From: Sphingosinicella sp. BN140058 | Lineage (GTDB): Bacteria > Pseudomonadota > Alphaproteobacteria > Sphingomonadales > Sphingomonadaceae | Length of the DNA: 64,000 nucleotides | Assembly (NCBI RefSeq): GCF_004135585.1 | Contig: NZ_CP035501.1 | Location: forward strand, 5,155,501-5,219,500 | Direction of reading: 5' to 3' | Part shown: piece by piece, positions 7,524 to 16,477 of the stretch | Layout: each line of letters begins with the position of its first letter | Numbering within the stretch: position 1 is the stretch's first letter | The notes under the pieces: generated by a model | Databases searched by the model: none | What the model was told of the DNA's origin: nothing | The model's input: the letters and a program-made list of their open reading frames with translations, nothing else | Translations under genes and position numbers: made by a program

Positions 7524-9026
7524 GTGCAAGCCCCCGATCCCCAACCAAGACCGCTCGACCATCTGCCGATGCGCGGCGCGCCCGCCGCGCCGGCGCTGCT
7601 CACCCGTGAGGGCCTGCTCGATTATGCGGGTCTCGAGGATCAGATCGGACGGCTTGCGGCATCGCTCCGCAGCCGAGGTCTGGCGCCCGGCGCACGCGTC
7701 GCCAGCTGGCTGCCCAAAAGCCGGATGACCGCACTACTGCCGCTCGCCTGCGCGCGGGCCGGGCTCGTCCACGTTCCAATCAACCCGGTGCTGAAACGCG
7801 CTCAGGTGGCGCACATCCTCGCCGACAGCGGTGCCGGCCTGCTGATCAGCGGCAAGGCGCGGCTTGCCGGCCTGGCGGCGGACGACGTGTCCTGCCCGGT
7901 GCTGGATGAGGAGGGCGGCGCGGCGATGCTCGCGGACGAGGATCGGCTCGGCCTCTCCGACGCGGATCCGGAGACTCTTGCCGCTCTGCTCTACACGTCC
8001 GGGTCGACCGGCCGCCCAAAGGGGGTGATGCTCAGCCATGCCAATCTGTGGCTGGGGGCGATCAGCGTCGCGCATTATCTGGGGCTGACGCCGGCCGACC
8101 GCGTGTTGGGCGTGCTGCCGTTGAGCTTCGATTACGGCCAGAATCAGCTGCTTTCCAGCTGGGCGGCCGGCGCAGCCGTGGTCCCGCTCGAATATCTCGC
8201 GGCCAAGGACGTCATCCGCGCGATCGAAGCGCACGGCATCACCACCCTTGCCGGCGTGCCGCCGCTGTGGGTGCAACTGGTGGAGGCCGCCTGGCCGCCT
8301 CGTGCCGCTCTTTCGCTTCGCCGGCTGACCAATTCGGGCGGAAGGGTGCCGGTTTCGATCGTACGGCGGATGCGCGAGCTGTTCCCGGCCGCAGAGATCC
8401 ACCTGATGTACGGTCTGACCGAAGCGTTTCGCTCAACGTCGCTCGATCCCGCTCTGCTCGACGAGCATCCCGACTCGATCGGGACCGCCATTCCGTTCGC
8501 CGAGATCATGGCGGTGCGCCCCGACGGCTCGCCCGCGGCGCCGCACGAGGAGGGGGAACTCGTCCATGCTGGCCCGCTAGTGGCGAAAGGCTATTGGAAC
8601 GATCCCGAGCGGACGGCGGAGCGGTTCAAACCGGCACCCGCGCATTCGGAACATGGCGGCCTCGCGGTCTGGTCCGGCGACCGGGTGCGCAGCGACGCAT
8701 CGGGCCTGCTCTATTTCGTCGGCCGTGAGGATGCGATGATCAAGACCAGCGGCAATCGTGTCAGCCCGACCGAGGTCGAGGAGGCGGCGGTGGCGAGCGG
8801 CGTCGTCGCGGAGGCGGTGGCGCTCGGTTACCCCGACCATCGGTTCGGAGAAGCGATCGCATTGATCGTCCGCGGCCCGGGACCGGACGAGCAGCTCCGC
8901 GCCTACCTCAGGCGCGAGTTGCCCAATTTCATGCAACCGTCCGCAATCCTGTGGCGGGACGATTTGCCGCGTTCGCCCAACGGCAAGCTGGATCGCGAAA
9001 GGCTGAAGCAGGAGCTGATGGCATGA
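7524..9026 (+). CDS. Acyl-CoA ligase (AMP-forming), exosortase A system-associated
   Basis: ANL-superfamily adenylating enzyme, about 500 residues, expected to activate a carboxylic acid and load it on CoA or the nearby acyl carrier protein. It has the P-loop YTSGSTGRPKGVMLS, the YGLTEAFRST motif, the hinge region DAMIKTSGNRVSPTEVE and the catalytic lysine in SPNGKLDRERLK. The GTG at 7524 is chosen because AGGAG lies 5 nt upstream; an earlier GTG at 7503 has no ribosome-binding site. Divergent from the GNAT gene with under 50 bp between starts, so their promoters must overlap or lie inside the genes. Confidence 0.88.
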   Translation: MQAPDPQPRPLDHLPMRGAPAAPALLTREGLLDYAGLEDQIGRLAASLRSRGLAPGARVASWLPKSRMTALLPLACARAGLVHVPINPVLKRAQVAHILADSGAGLLISGKARLAGLAADDVSCPVLDEEGGAAMLADEDRLGLSDADPETLAALLYTSGSTGRPKGVMLSHANLWLGAISVAHYLGLTPADRVLGVLPLSFDYGQNQLLSSWAAGAAVVPLEYLAAKDVIRAIEAHGITTLAGVPPLWVQLVEAAWPPRAALSLRRLTNSGGRVPVSIVRRMRELFPAAEIHLMYGLTEAFRSTSLDPALLDEHPDSIGTAIPFAEIMAVRPDGSPAAPHEEGELVHAGPLVAKGYWNDPERTAERFKPAPAHSEHGGLAVWSGDRVRSDASGLLYFVGREDAMIKTSGNRVSPTEVEEAAVASGVVAEAVALGYPDHRFGEAIALIVRGPGPDEQLRAYLRRELPNFMQPSAILWRDDLPRSPNGKLDRERLKQELMA

Positions 9027-10258
9027 GCAAGGGGATGGGTCCGATCCCAGACGGGTTCGACGCGGATGGGATGCTGCTGCTGATCGGCGGACGCCGCGCC
9101 GACCATCTCGTCGCCGAGGCTGGGGACACGCCGTTGTTCGTCTACGATGCCTGCATGATTGCGGATCGCATCGGTCGCTTTCGCAAGGCCTTCTCCGGCA
9201 TCAATCTTCATTATGCCATAAAGGCAAACTCCTACGCCCCGCTGCTGAGAGGGATGTCCAAGCACGTCGACGGGCTCGACGTGGCCTCGGCGGGCGAGAT
9301 GGCGATGGCGATCGCCGCCGGGTGCGAGCCGTCGGATATCTCCTTCGCCGGCCCCGGCAAGCGCGACGATGAGCTCGTCGCGGCGATCGATGCCGGCGTC
9401 ACACTGAACGTTGAATCGGAAGGCGAGGCGGCGCGCGCTCTGGCGATCGGCCGGGCGCGCGGCCGCCGCCCCCGGCTTGCGGTGCGGGTCAATCCCGATT
9501 TCGAGATCAAGGGATCGGGCATGCGTATGGGTGGCGGCGCGCGGCCCTTCGGCGTCGATGCCGAGCGGGTGCCGTCGCTTGTGCGCGAATTGATCGTCGC
9601 CGATGCCGAATTTCGCGGATTCCACATCTTCGCCGGCTCGCAGGCGCTGTCGGCCGACGCGCTGATCGAAGCGCAGGCGGCGACGATCGCGCTCGCCGCG
9701 CGGCTGGCCGAGGCCGCCGGAGCGCCGCCGCCGATGGTCAATCTGGGCGGCGGCTTCGGCATCCCGTACGTCAGCGGAGACGTGCCCCTGAACGTCGAGC
9801 AGGTCGGTACCGCGCTGCATGACGCGCTGGCGGCCCGTCCGAAGATTCTCGCAGCGTCGGGATTTGCGATCGAGCTCGGACGCTGGCTGGTCGGGGAGGC
9901 GGGCGTCTATCTCACCCGCATCGTCGATCGAAAGATCAGCTTCGGCAAGACCTTCCTGGTCACCGACGGCGGCATGCACCACCAGCTTGCCGCCTCAGGC
10001 AATTTCGGCCAGGTCGTCCGCCGAAACTTCCCGGTGGCGATCGCAAGCCGCTTCGGCGCGGCGCCGGAGGAGGAGGTCAGCATCGTCGGCTGCCTCTGCA
10101 CGCCGCTCGATCGGCTTGCCGACGACGTCATGATGCCCGCCGCATCGGTGGGCGATCTCGTCGCGCTGTTCCTCGCCGGCGCCTATGGACGCTCGGCGAG
10201 TCCTGAGGCGTTCCTGGGGCATCCGGCGCCACGTGAACTTCTTGTCGGCAACATGTAA
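9023..10258 (+). CDS. PLP-dependent decarboxylase, exosortase A system-associated
   Basis: Fold-type III (alanine racemase-like) decarboxylase resembling diaminopimelate and ornithine decarboxylases, 411 residues. The PLP lysine is Lys68 in HYAIKANS, the phosphate-binding Gly-rich loop is NLGGGFGIPY, and the C-terminal active-site cysteine motif is VGCLCTPLD. It probably supplies an amine for modification of the exported polymer or its anchor; the substrate is not known. The start codon overlaps the ligase stop (ATGA), so both are one operon. Confidence 0.88.
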   Translation: MSKGMGPIPDGFDADGMLLLIGGRRADHLVAEAGDTPLFVYDACMIADRIGRFRKAFSGINLHYAIKANSYAPLLRGMSKHVDGLDVASAGEMAMAIAAGCEPSDISFAGPGKRDDELVAAIDAGVTLNVESEGEAARALAIGRARGRRPRLAVRVNPDFEIKGSGMRMGGGARPFGVDAERVPSLVRELIVADAEFRGFHIFAGSQALSADALIEAQAATIALAARLAEAAGAPPPMVNLGGGFGIPYVSGDVPLNVEQVGTALHDALAARPKILAASGFAIELGRWLVGEAGVYLTRIVDRKISFGKTFLVTDGGMHHQLAASGNFGQVVRRNFPVAIASRFGAAPEEEVSIVGCLCTPLDRLADDVMMPAASVGDLVALFLAGAYGRSASPEAFLGHPAPRELLVGNM

Positions 10259-10578
10259 AGACACACTCATCTTCTTGCTGGATCTTTCCCGGCAAAGTGC
10301 AGGATCAAAGCTGTCCTCGCCTCGAGCGGGTGTGACCTGTATTGCCCCGCAGCCAGGAAGCAGTGCGAGCGAAATGGATTGCCGGTACACTCGTTCTGGG
10401 CAGCTGGAATATCGAAAGACATCGTTAACCGTCGCTGCAGGAGCAGTCCCGGTTCGGGACGGCGTCCAAAAGGTGATTGTTCCTAACGGTAATTTTACCT
10501 CTTCAGAGCATAGCAGACCCAAATCTGCGGCCGTTCGTGCTCCAGGCAGCGACGGTGGACGTGAAGAGGAAGAAATTG
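10259..10578 (+). promoter_or_regulatory. Leader region of the polysaccharide export operon with two palindromes
   Basis: A 320-bp non-coding stretch, the only long gap inside the XrtA locus, and AT-richer than the genes around it. It holds a perfect inverted repeat GTCCCGGTTCGGGAC (10446-10460; 6-bp arms, 3-nt spacer) and a second one, GGTAATTTTACC (10488-10499; 5-bp arms, 2-nt spacer). I see no convincing sigma-54 or sigma-70 promoter by eye. That it holds the promoter of the export genes is inferred from position. Confidence 0.5.
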
Positions 10579-11223
10579 ATGCGCGTGCACATGATCAAGC
10601 TCGCTCTCGCCGCCGGCGCCAGCACGGCTGCGCTCACCGGCTGCGCTTCGACGCCCTCCACCGGCAACCGGCTGCCGCCCGCGACCTTCGTCGGCTCGGA
10701 CGATATTTCCGGTGAGAAATATATCATAGGACCGCTCGACAGCCTCAACATCTTCGTCTGGCGCAACACCGATCTCGGCGGCAAGGTGCAGGTCCGTCCC
10801 GACGGGATGATCACGACGCCGCTCATTTCGGACCTCCAGGCCGCCGGCAAGACTCCGGCCGAGCTCGCCGAGGATCTGCGTTTGGCGCTGACCAAATATG
10901 TCGAGGATCCCCGAGTCTCGGTCATGGTCGACAGCTTCCAGGGCACGTTCGGCCAGCAGATCCGCATCGTCGGCGCCACCGCCAAGCCCGCTTCCCTTCC
11001 CTATCGCGCCAACATGACCCTGCTCGACGCAATGATCGAGGTCGGCGGTTTGTCCGAATATGCGGCCGGCGATCGTGCCCGGCTGATCCGCCACGACAAG
11101 GGCTCGGGTGCTCAGAAGGAATATGATCTCAAGATCGCGCGACTGCTCAAGAAGGGCGACACCGCTGCCAACGTCCGTCTCGAGCCCGGCGACGTGATCA
11201 TCATCCCGGAAAGCATGTTCTGA
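10579..11223 (+). CDS. XrtA-system polysaccharide export lipoprotein (Wza-type)
   Basis: Outer-membrane polysaccharide export protein, 214 residues. A lipoprotein signal ends in the lipobox LTGC, and the mature part starts with ASTPSTGNRLPP. The poly-export domain follows (YIIGPLDSLNIFVW, then VQVRPDGMITTPLI and KYVEDPRVSVMVDSF), then a SLBB-like region ending in LEPGDVIIIPESMF. The start ATG at 10579 has GAGG about 9 nt upstream; a longer frame back to 10477 would spoil the signal peptide. First gene of a ten-gene plus-strand run. Confidence 0.9.
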   Translation: MRVHMIKLALAAGASTAALTGCASTPSTGNRLPPATFVGSDDISGEKYIIGPLDSLNIFVWRNTDLGGKVQVRPDGMITTPLISDLQAAGKTPAELAEDLRLALTKYVEDPRVSVMVDSFQGTFGQQIRIVGATAKPASLPYRANMTLLDAMIEVGGLSEYAAGDRARLIRHDKGSGAQKEYDLKIARLLKKGDTAANVRLEPGDVIIIPESMF

Positions 11224-11276
11224 GCCGCCGAAGACGCTGACGGCTTCATCTCCTCTCGACCAGGATCACGCCACGG

Positions 11277-12809
11277 ATGGACGGACTTTACGAACAGCTG
11301 CGGATTGCCCTCCACCAGGTGTGGCGGCGTCGCTGGCTCGCGCTCGGCGTCGCCTGGGGGCTGTGCCTGGTCGGATGGCTGGTCGTGGCGCTGATCCCGA
11401 ACAGCTACGAATCCAAGGCGCGCGTGTTCGTCCAGCTCCAGTCGATCCTGCCGACGCAGGTCGGCATCACCGCCGCCGATCGCCAGAACGACATCACCCG
11501 GATCAAGCAGACGCTGACCTCGACCGACAATCTCGAGAAGGTCGTCCGCCGCACCGAATTGAACAATCTCGTCGCCACGAAACGCGATCTCGCCGTGCAG
11601 GTCGACGCGCTGCGCAAGGCAATCAAGGTCACGGCCCAGCAGGACAATCTGTTCGAGATCAGCGCGACGGCCAGCATTTCCGGCTTCTCCAACGGCCAGA
11701 ATGCGAAGCTAGCCGCCGGCATCGTCCAGAACCTGCTCGATCTTTTCGTGGAAGCGAACCTGTCCGGGGATCGTGACGAGGCCAGCGAAAGCCTGACCTT
11801 CCTCGACGAGCAGCTTCGCCGCCGCGAGCAGGATCTGCAGGCCGCGGAGCAGCGCCGGGTCGAATTCGAGCAGAAATATCTTGGCGTGCTTCCGGGTGAG
11901 GGCTCGATCGGATCTCGCATGGCCGCCGCCCGCGCGGAGCTCTCGGGCGTCGAGCAGCAGATGATGCAGGCGCAAAGCTCGCTGGTTGCGTTGCGGGCGC
12001 AACTCGGCAGCACGCCGCCCACGTTGCCGGGGGTGGCCGGGGCGGACAACGGGTCGGTGTCGTCGCAGGTCGCGTTGCTCCAGGCCCAGCTTGCCCAGGC
12101 CGCGGCACGCGGCTGGACCGACGCCCATCCCGATGTCGTCGCGCTCAAGGCACAGATCGCCCGGCTGCGGCCGCTGGCCGCCCGGGAAGGGCCGTCGGGT
12201 GCCGCCGGCATGCCCAATCCTGCCTACGTGTCGCTGCGCGGCATGCTGGCCGAGCGCGAGGCGCAGGTTCAGGCGACCTCCGTTCGCAAGGCGCAGCTCG
12301 ATGCCGATCTCGCCCAGCTCTCCTCGAAGCAGGCGACCGAGCCGGGCGTCGCCGCCCAGCAGGCCCAGCTCAACCGCGATTACGACGTGCTGAAACGGCA
12401 ATATGACAAATTGCTGGAGGATCGCGAGCAGGTCCGCCTGCGCAGCGACGTCCAGACCAAAACCGCGGCGATCAAGTTCAAGGTCATCGATCCGCCGTCC
12501 GCGCCGCGCATCCCGATCACGCCGAACCGGCCGATCCTGCTGACCGCGATCCTGTTCGCGGCGCTGGCAGCGGGCGTCGGCGGTGCCTTCGTCTGGGGGC
12601 AGCTGCAGACGACCTTCCCGACCCAAAGCCGGCTGGAGGCGATCACCGGCCTGCCGGTGCTCGGATCGATCAGCGAGGTAGTCACCGACGTGGTCAAGGC
12701 CAGGAGGCGGCAGCATCTGCTCTGGCTCGGTGGCGGGGCAGGGGCGCTGGCCGGAAGCTACGCGCTGCTGATGGCCGTCGAGTTCTGGCAGCGAAGCACG
12801 GTTGCGTGA
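11277..12809 (+). CDS. XrtA-system polysaccharide chain-length determinant (Wzz/PCP type)
   Basis: Inner-membrane polysaccharide co-polymerase, 510 residues. A membrane helix near residues 20-40 (LALGVAWGLCLVGWLVVALIP) and a second near 415-440 flank a long periplasmic part with coiled-coil segments (LTFLDEQLRRREQDLQAAEQRRVEFEQKY, residues about 170-200, and again about 320-385). The PxxP-type motif before the second helix reads PPSAPRIPITPNRPIL. It lacks a kinase domain of its own; the cognate tyrosine kinase is the next gene. Confidence 0.9.
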   Translation: MDGLYEQLRIALHQVWRRRWLALGVAWGLCLVGWLVVALIPNSYESKARVFVQLQSILPTQVGITAADRQNDITRIKQTLTSTDNLEKVVRRTELNNLVATKRDLAVQVDALRKAIKVTAQQDNLFEISATASISGFSNGQNAKLAAGIVQNLLDLFVEANLSGDRDEASESLTFLDEQLRRREQDLQAAEQRRVEFEQKYLGVLPGEGSIGSRMAAARAELSGVEQQMMQAQSSLVALRAQLGSTPPTLPGVAGADNGSVSSQVALLQAQLAQAAARGWTDAHPDVVALKAQIARLRPLAAREGPSGAAGMPNPAYVSLRGMLAEREAQVQATSVRKAQLDADLAQLSSKQATEPGVAAQQAQLNRDYDVLKRQYDKLLEDREQVRLRSDVQTKTAAIKFKVIDPPSAPRIPITPNRPILLTAILFAALAAGVGGAFVWGQLQTTFPTQSRLEAITGLPVLGSISEVVTDVVKARRRQHLLWLGGGAGALAGSYALLMAVEFWQRSTVA

Positions 12810-12820
12810 GGGGCATGAAG

Positions 12821-13756
12821 ATGAACGACCAGAGCCCCTTACGCGCAGGCGGTTCGCTCCTCGAGCGGGCGGCCGATCTTTACGGCTTCGGCCTCGGCAC
12901 GCCGCCCTCGGCCCCGCATGAGGTCACGCAGCCTGCAGCACCGGCCGCGGTCGCGCCCGCGGCTCCGGCCGCGCCCTTACGCACACCTGCGCCCGAACCT
13001 CGCCCTGCACCGGCGGCGGCAACGGTGTCAGCGCGCGTTGCGGGGCGGGGAGGCAAGATCGATCCTGAAGCACTGGCGCGAGGCGGCTTCATTGCGCCGG
13101 ATGCGCCGGGAAGCGCGCTGGCGGAGGAGTTCCGGATCGTCAAGCGGCAGCTGCTGCGCAACCTCGCCGGCAGCGACGACAAAGCCCGCAACATACTCGT
13201 CTGCTCGGCGCTGCCGAATGAGGGCAAGACCTTCTGCGCGATCAACCTCGCGCTGTCGCTCGCCGCCGAGAAGGATGTCGAGGTCCTGCTGATCGATGCG
13301 GATTTCCCCAAGCCTGAGGTGCTCGCATTGCTGGGTCTCGAGGCAGGGCCGGGCCTCACCGATGCCCTTGCCGATCCCGACGCCGATCCGGAGAGCTTCG
13401 TCGTCCGCACGGACCTGCGCGGCCTGTCGCTGCTTCCAGCCGGGCGTCCGGTCGGCGACGTGACCGAGCTCCTCGCGTCGGAGCGGACCCGGAGGCTTCT
13501 CGCCCGTCTGGCCGATCCGCGCCGGATCATCCTGTTCGATTCGCCGCCCGCCCTCATGGCGTCGCCGGCGACCGTGCTCGCCAGCCATGTCGGCCAGCTG
13601 CTGATGGTGGTGCGGGCCGATCAGACCAGCGAGGCCGATCTGCGCGAAGCGGTCGGGCTCCTTTCCGCCTGCGACCAAATCCGGCTGCTGCTCAACGGCA
13701 CCGGCTTTGCCGTCAACGGCCGCCGCTTCGGCAGCTATTACGGATATGGCCAATGA
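12821..13756 (+). CDS. XrtA-associated bacterial tyrosine autokinase (BY-kinase)
   Basis: Cytoplasmic partner of the chain-length protein; phosphorylation of its C-terminal tyrosines is thought to control polymer length. About 311 residues: an Ala/Pro-rich linker (about 30-70), Walker A with SALPNEGKTFCAINLA, Walker A' LLIDADFPKP, Walker B ILFDSPPAL and a terminal tyrosine cluster FGSYYGYGQ. The ATG at 12821 is preferred over the GTG at 12806 because AGGGG lies 7 nt before it. The stop overlaps the next gene (ATGA). Confidence 0.9.
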   Translation: MNDQSPLRAGGSLLERAADLYGFGLGTPPSAPHEVTQPAAPAAVAPAAPAAPLRTPAPEPRPAPAAATVSARVAGRGGKIDPEALARGGFIAPDAPGSALAEEFRIVKRQLLRNLAGSDDKARNILVCSALPNEGKTFCAINLALSLAAEKDVEVLLIDADFPKPEVLALLGLEAGPGLTDALADPDADPESFVVRTDLRGLSLLPAGRPVGDVTELLASERTRRLLARLADPRRIILFDSPPALMASPATVLASHVGQLLMVVRADQTSEADLREAVGLLSACDQIRLLLNGTGFAVNGRRFGSYYGYGQ

Positions 13757-15399
13757 AAATAGCCGAGAAAGCGTGGCTTAGAGGCCGAAGCTTGGCTTCG
13801 ATCGCACTTGCTGCGGCGGTCGCGATCGCCGCCTCGGCAAGCGTCAGCGGTGCCGGCCGGACCAGCGTTCATCCTTATCTGCAGATCGAACAGGTGCTTA
13901 CCGCCGATTTCAACGACGGCGATGTGCTGACCTATACCGGCGTCGGCGGCGGCGTCGAGGCAAGCTACGAGGGGCAGCGACTCACCGCCACGATCAGCTA
14001 CGATTACCAGCGCCGGATCGGGTGGAATGGCGACGTCGCCGACGACGACAGCCATTCGGGCCTCGCCTCGGTCCATTTTGATGCCGTGCCCGGCGTGCTG
14101 GCGCTCGATGCCGGCGCGATGGCCGCACGGGCCTCGGCCGATCCGCGCCAGCCGGTGCCGAACTTCCGCACCGCCGACAACGGCGCCGCGGAGGTCTACA
14201 GCGTCTATGCCGGCCCGACCCTGTCGACCCATGCCGGCCCGCTCACCGTCAATGCTGCCTACCGCCTCGGCTATGTTTATGTCGACGATGACGACAGCCT
14301 GGCCGGCGGCGATGTCGGACCGAACCAGGGACGCTTCGACCGCTACACGAGCAGCACGGTCCACAATCTCACCGCAAGCGTCGGCATGAGCCCGGGCGAA
14401 CTGCCGTTCGGCTGGACCGTCGGCGGCGGCTACGTCCGCGAGGACATGAACCGTTTGGACGCGACGTTCGAAGGCAAATATGTGCGCGGCGACGTCGTCG
14501 TGCCGGTCTCGCCGACGCTTGCCGTGACCGGCGGCATCGGTGTCGAGGATCAGAAGAGCTCGCTCCAGGATTTCCGCCGTGACGCCGCCGGCCTGCCGGT
14601 GATCGACGCCAATGGCCGGCTGGTCGCCGATCCTTCCCGGCCGCGGCTGGTCGCGTATGACGAGAGCGGGTTGATCTGGGACGCCGGCATCCTCTGGCGG
14701 CCGAGCCCGCGCACCGAACTTCAGGCGCGCGTCGGGCACCGTTATGGCGGCACCACCTTCGTTGGATCGCTCGAGCACAGGATCAATAATTCCTATGCAC
14801 TTAGCGCTTCGGTTTACGATAATGTCGCAAGCTTTGGTCGGTTGCTTGTCACTGATCTTGCGGGCGTGCCGCGGCGCTTCGACCAGCGCCGGGATCCGCT
14901 GACCGGTGGGCCGATCGGCCTCGGCGGCTGCACCTTCGGCAACGATCCGGGCACCGGCACCTGCTTCGACGACGCGCTTCGCTCGATCGAAAGCTTCAAC
15001 TTCCGCAACCGCGGCGCCAACATCCTGCTCTCGGGCGGCCGCGGACCCTGGAATTTCGGGCTGGGCGCCAGCTACGACACGCGTCGGTACCTCGCGCCTC
15101 CGGACAGCAGCTTCATCCTCGAGGGCGTTACCGACAAGAGCCTCAGCCTGAGCGCCTCGGCGACCCGCGAGCTGACGCGCACGTCGAGCTTCGGAGTCGG
15201 TGCCTATGCCGGCTGGTTCGACAGCGGCATCGCCGGCGACGACAGCAGCTTCCTGACCGGAGTCACCGCCAATTACGAGCGGCGCCTGTTCCTCGACAAC
15301 ATCCGCGCGCATGTCGCGGCGGGTCTCTACACCAGCCAGTCCGGGCAGTTCGACAGCACCGTCGGATCGCTCCTCTTCGGCCTCAGCTACGCCTTCTGA
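13753..15399 (+). CDS. XrtA-system outer-membrane beta-barrel protein
   Basis: Uncharacterised outer-membrane protein typical of XrtA loci, 548 residues. A signal peptide (about residues 1-35, ending in ASASVSGAG) is followed by alternating amphipathic strands such as LTATISYDYQRRIGW and TELQARVGHRYGG, and the last residue is Phe in LLFGLSYAF, as expected for barrel assembly. It probably works with the export lipoprotein in moving polymer across the outer membrane, but the role is not established. Its start overlaps the kinase stop (ATGA). Confidence 0.85.
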   Translation: MKIAEKAWLRGRSLASIALAAAVAIAASASVSGAGRTSVHPYLQIEQVLTADFNDGDVLTYTGVGGGVEASYEGQRLTATISYDYQRRIGWNGDVADDDSHSGLASVHFDAVPGVLALDAGAMAARASADPRQPVPNFRTADNGAAEVYSVYAGPTLSTHAGPLTVNAAYRLGYVYVDDDDSLAGGDVGPNQGRFDRYTSSTVHNLTASVGMSPGELPFGWTVGGGYVREDMNRLDATFEGKYVRGDVVVPVSPTLAVTGGIGVEDQKSSLQDFRRDAAGLPVIDANGRLVADPSRPRLVAYDESGLIWDAGILWRPSPRTELQARVGHRYGGTTFVGSLEHRINNSYALSASVYDNVASFGRLLVTDLAGVPRRFDQRRDPLTGGPIGLGGCTFGNDPGTGTCFDDALRSIESFNFRNRGANILLSGGRGPWNFGLGASYDTRRYLAPPDSSFILEGVTDKSLSLSASATRELTRTSSFGVGAYAGWFDSGIAGDDSSFLTGVTANYERRLFLDNIRAHVAAGLYTSQSGQFDSTVGSLLFGLSYAF

Positions 15400-15415
15400 G
15401 AAGGGACGGAAAACG

Positions 15416-16462
15416 ATGTACACCGACTATTACGGCCTTTCCGCCCGGCCGTTCCAGCTCACCCCGGATGCGCGCTTCTGGTTCGACAGCAAGACCCACA
15501 AGAAGGCGCTGGCCTATCTTGGTTACGGCATCGCCCAGGGTGAAGGCTTCATCACCATCACCGGCGAGATCGGCGCCGGTAAGTCGACGCTCGTCGCGCA
15601 CCTGCTTGCGACGATCGATCGCGAGCGGCTGAACGCGATCAGCCTGGTGTCGACCCAGGTCGAGGGCGACGACATGCTCCGGCTGACCGCGATCGGCCTC
15701 GGCATCCCGACCACCGGCGTTCCCAAGGCGCAGCTGCTCGACCGCATCGAACAGCAGATGAGCGAGGAGGCGGATCGCGGCAAGCGCACCCTGCTGATCG
15801 TGGACGAGGCCCAGAATCTCCCCACCTCGGCCCTCGAAGAGTTGAGGATGCTGTCGAACTATACGCGTCAAGGGCGTGCGTTGGTTCAAATATTTCTGCT
15901 CGGCCAGCCTGAGTTTCGGGATCGGCTGGCTACCGATGCTGGGCTGGAGCAGCTTCGCCAGAGGGTCATCGCCGCCCATCATCTCGAGGCGATGGAGCCG
16001 GTCGAGATCGAACCCTATGTCGTGCACCGCCTGGCGATCGCCGGCTGGAACGGTCGCCCATCGTTCGATGCCGCGGCCTATGCCGCGATGCACCGCCACA
16101 GCGGCGGCATTCCGCGCCGGCTTAACCAGCTTGCCAACCGCATCCTGCTGCACGGCGCGATCGAGCAGCTCGACAGGATCGGCGCAGCTGCGGTGGAAAC
16201 CGTGATCGCCGATATGGCCGCCGACAAGCCGCACATCTCCGATCGGGTGCACACGCTACGCACGGCGGCGACACCCGCCTTTCCGTCTGCCGCGCCCGCG
16301 ACCCCGGCCGAGCCGGTGCGCGATCTTGCGCTGGAACGGCGAGTCGCCGCGCTCGAGGCCAAGATCGACGAGCAGGACATCGTGCTGCGCCGCGTCTTGA
16401 CCTTGCTCGTCGAGTGGGTCGAGAACAGCGACGCGCCGGGCTATCGCAGCAACGCCGCCTGA
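15416..16462 (+). CDS. XrtA/PEP-CTERM system-associated ATPase (ExeA-like)
   Basis: AAA-family ATPase related to ExeA/GspA, 348 residues. It starts with MYTDYYGLSARPFQLTPD, typical for the group, and has Walker A TGEIGAGKST, Walker B LLIVDEAQNLP and an arginine-rich sensor region GGIPRRLNQLANR. A C-terminal predicted coiled coil (LERRVAALEAKIDEQDIVLRRVL) follows an Ala/Pro linker. Its role in exosortase systems is unknown. The neighbours are 16 bp upstream and 15 bp downstream, consistent with one operon. Confidence 0.9.
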   Translation: MYTDYYGLSARPFQLTPDARFWFDSKTHKKALAYLGYGIAQGEGFITITGEIGAGKSTLVAHLLATIDRERLNAISLVSTQVEGDDMLRLTAIGLGIPTTGVPKAQLLDRIEQQMSEEADRGKRTLLIVDEAQNLPTSALEELRMLSNYTRQGRALVQIFLLGQPEFRDRLATDAGLEQLRQRVIAAHHLEAMEPVEIEPYVVHRLAIAGWNGRPSFDAAAYAAMHRHSGGIPRRLNQLANRILLHGAIEQLDRIGAAAVETVIADMAADKPHISDRVHTLRTAATPAFPSAAPATPAEPVRDLALERRVAALEAKIDEQDIVLRRVLTLLVEWVENSDAPGYRSNAA

Positions 16463-16477
16463 CGGCGGGGAGCCGAC

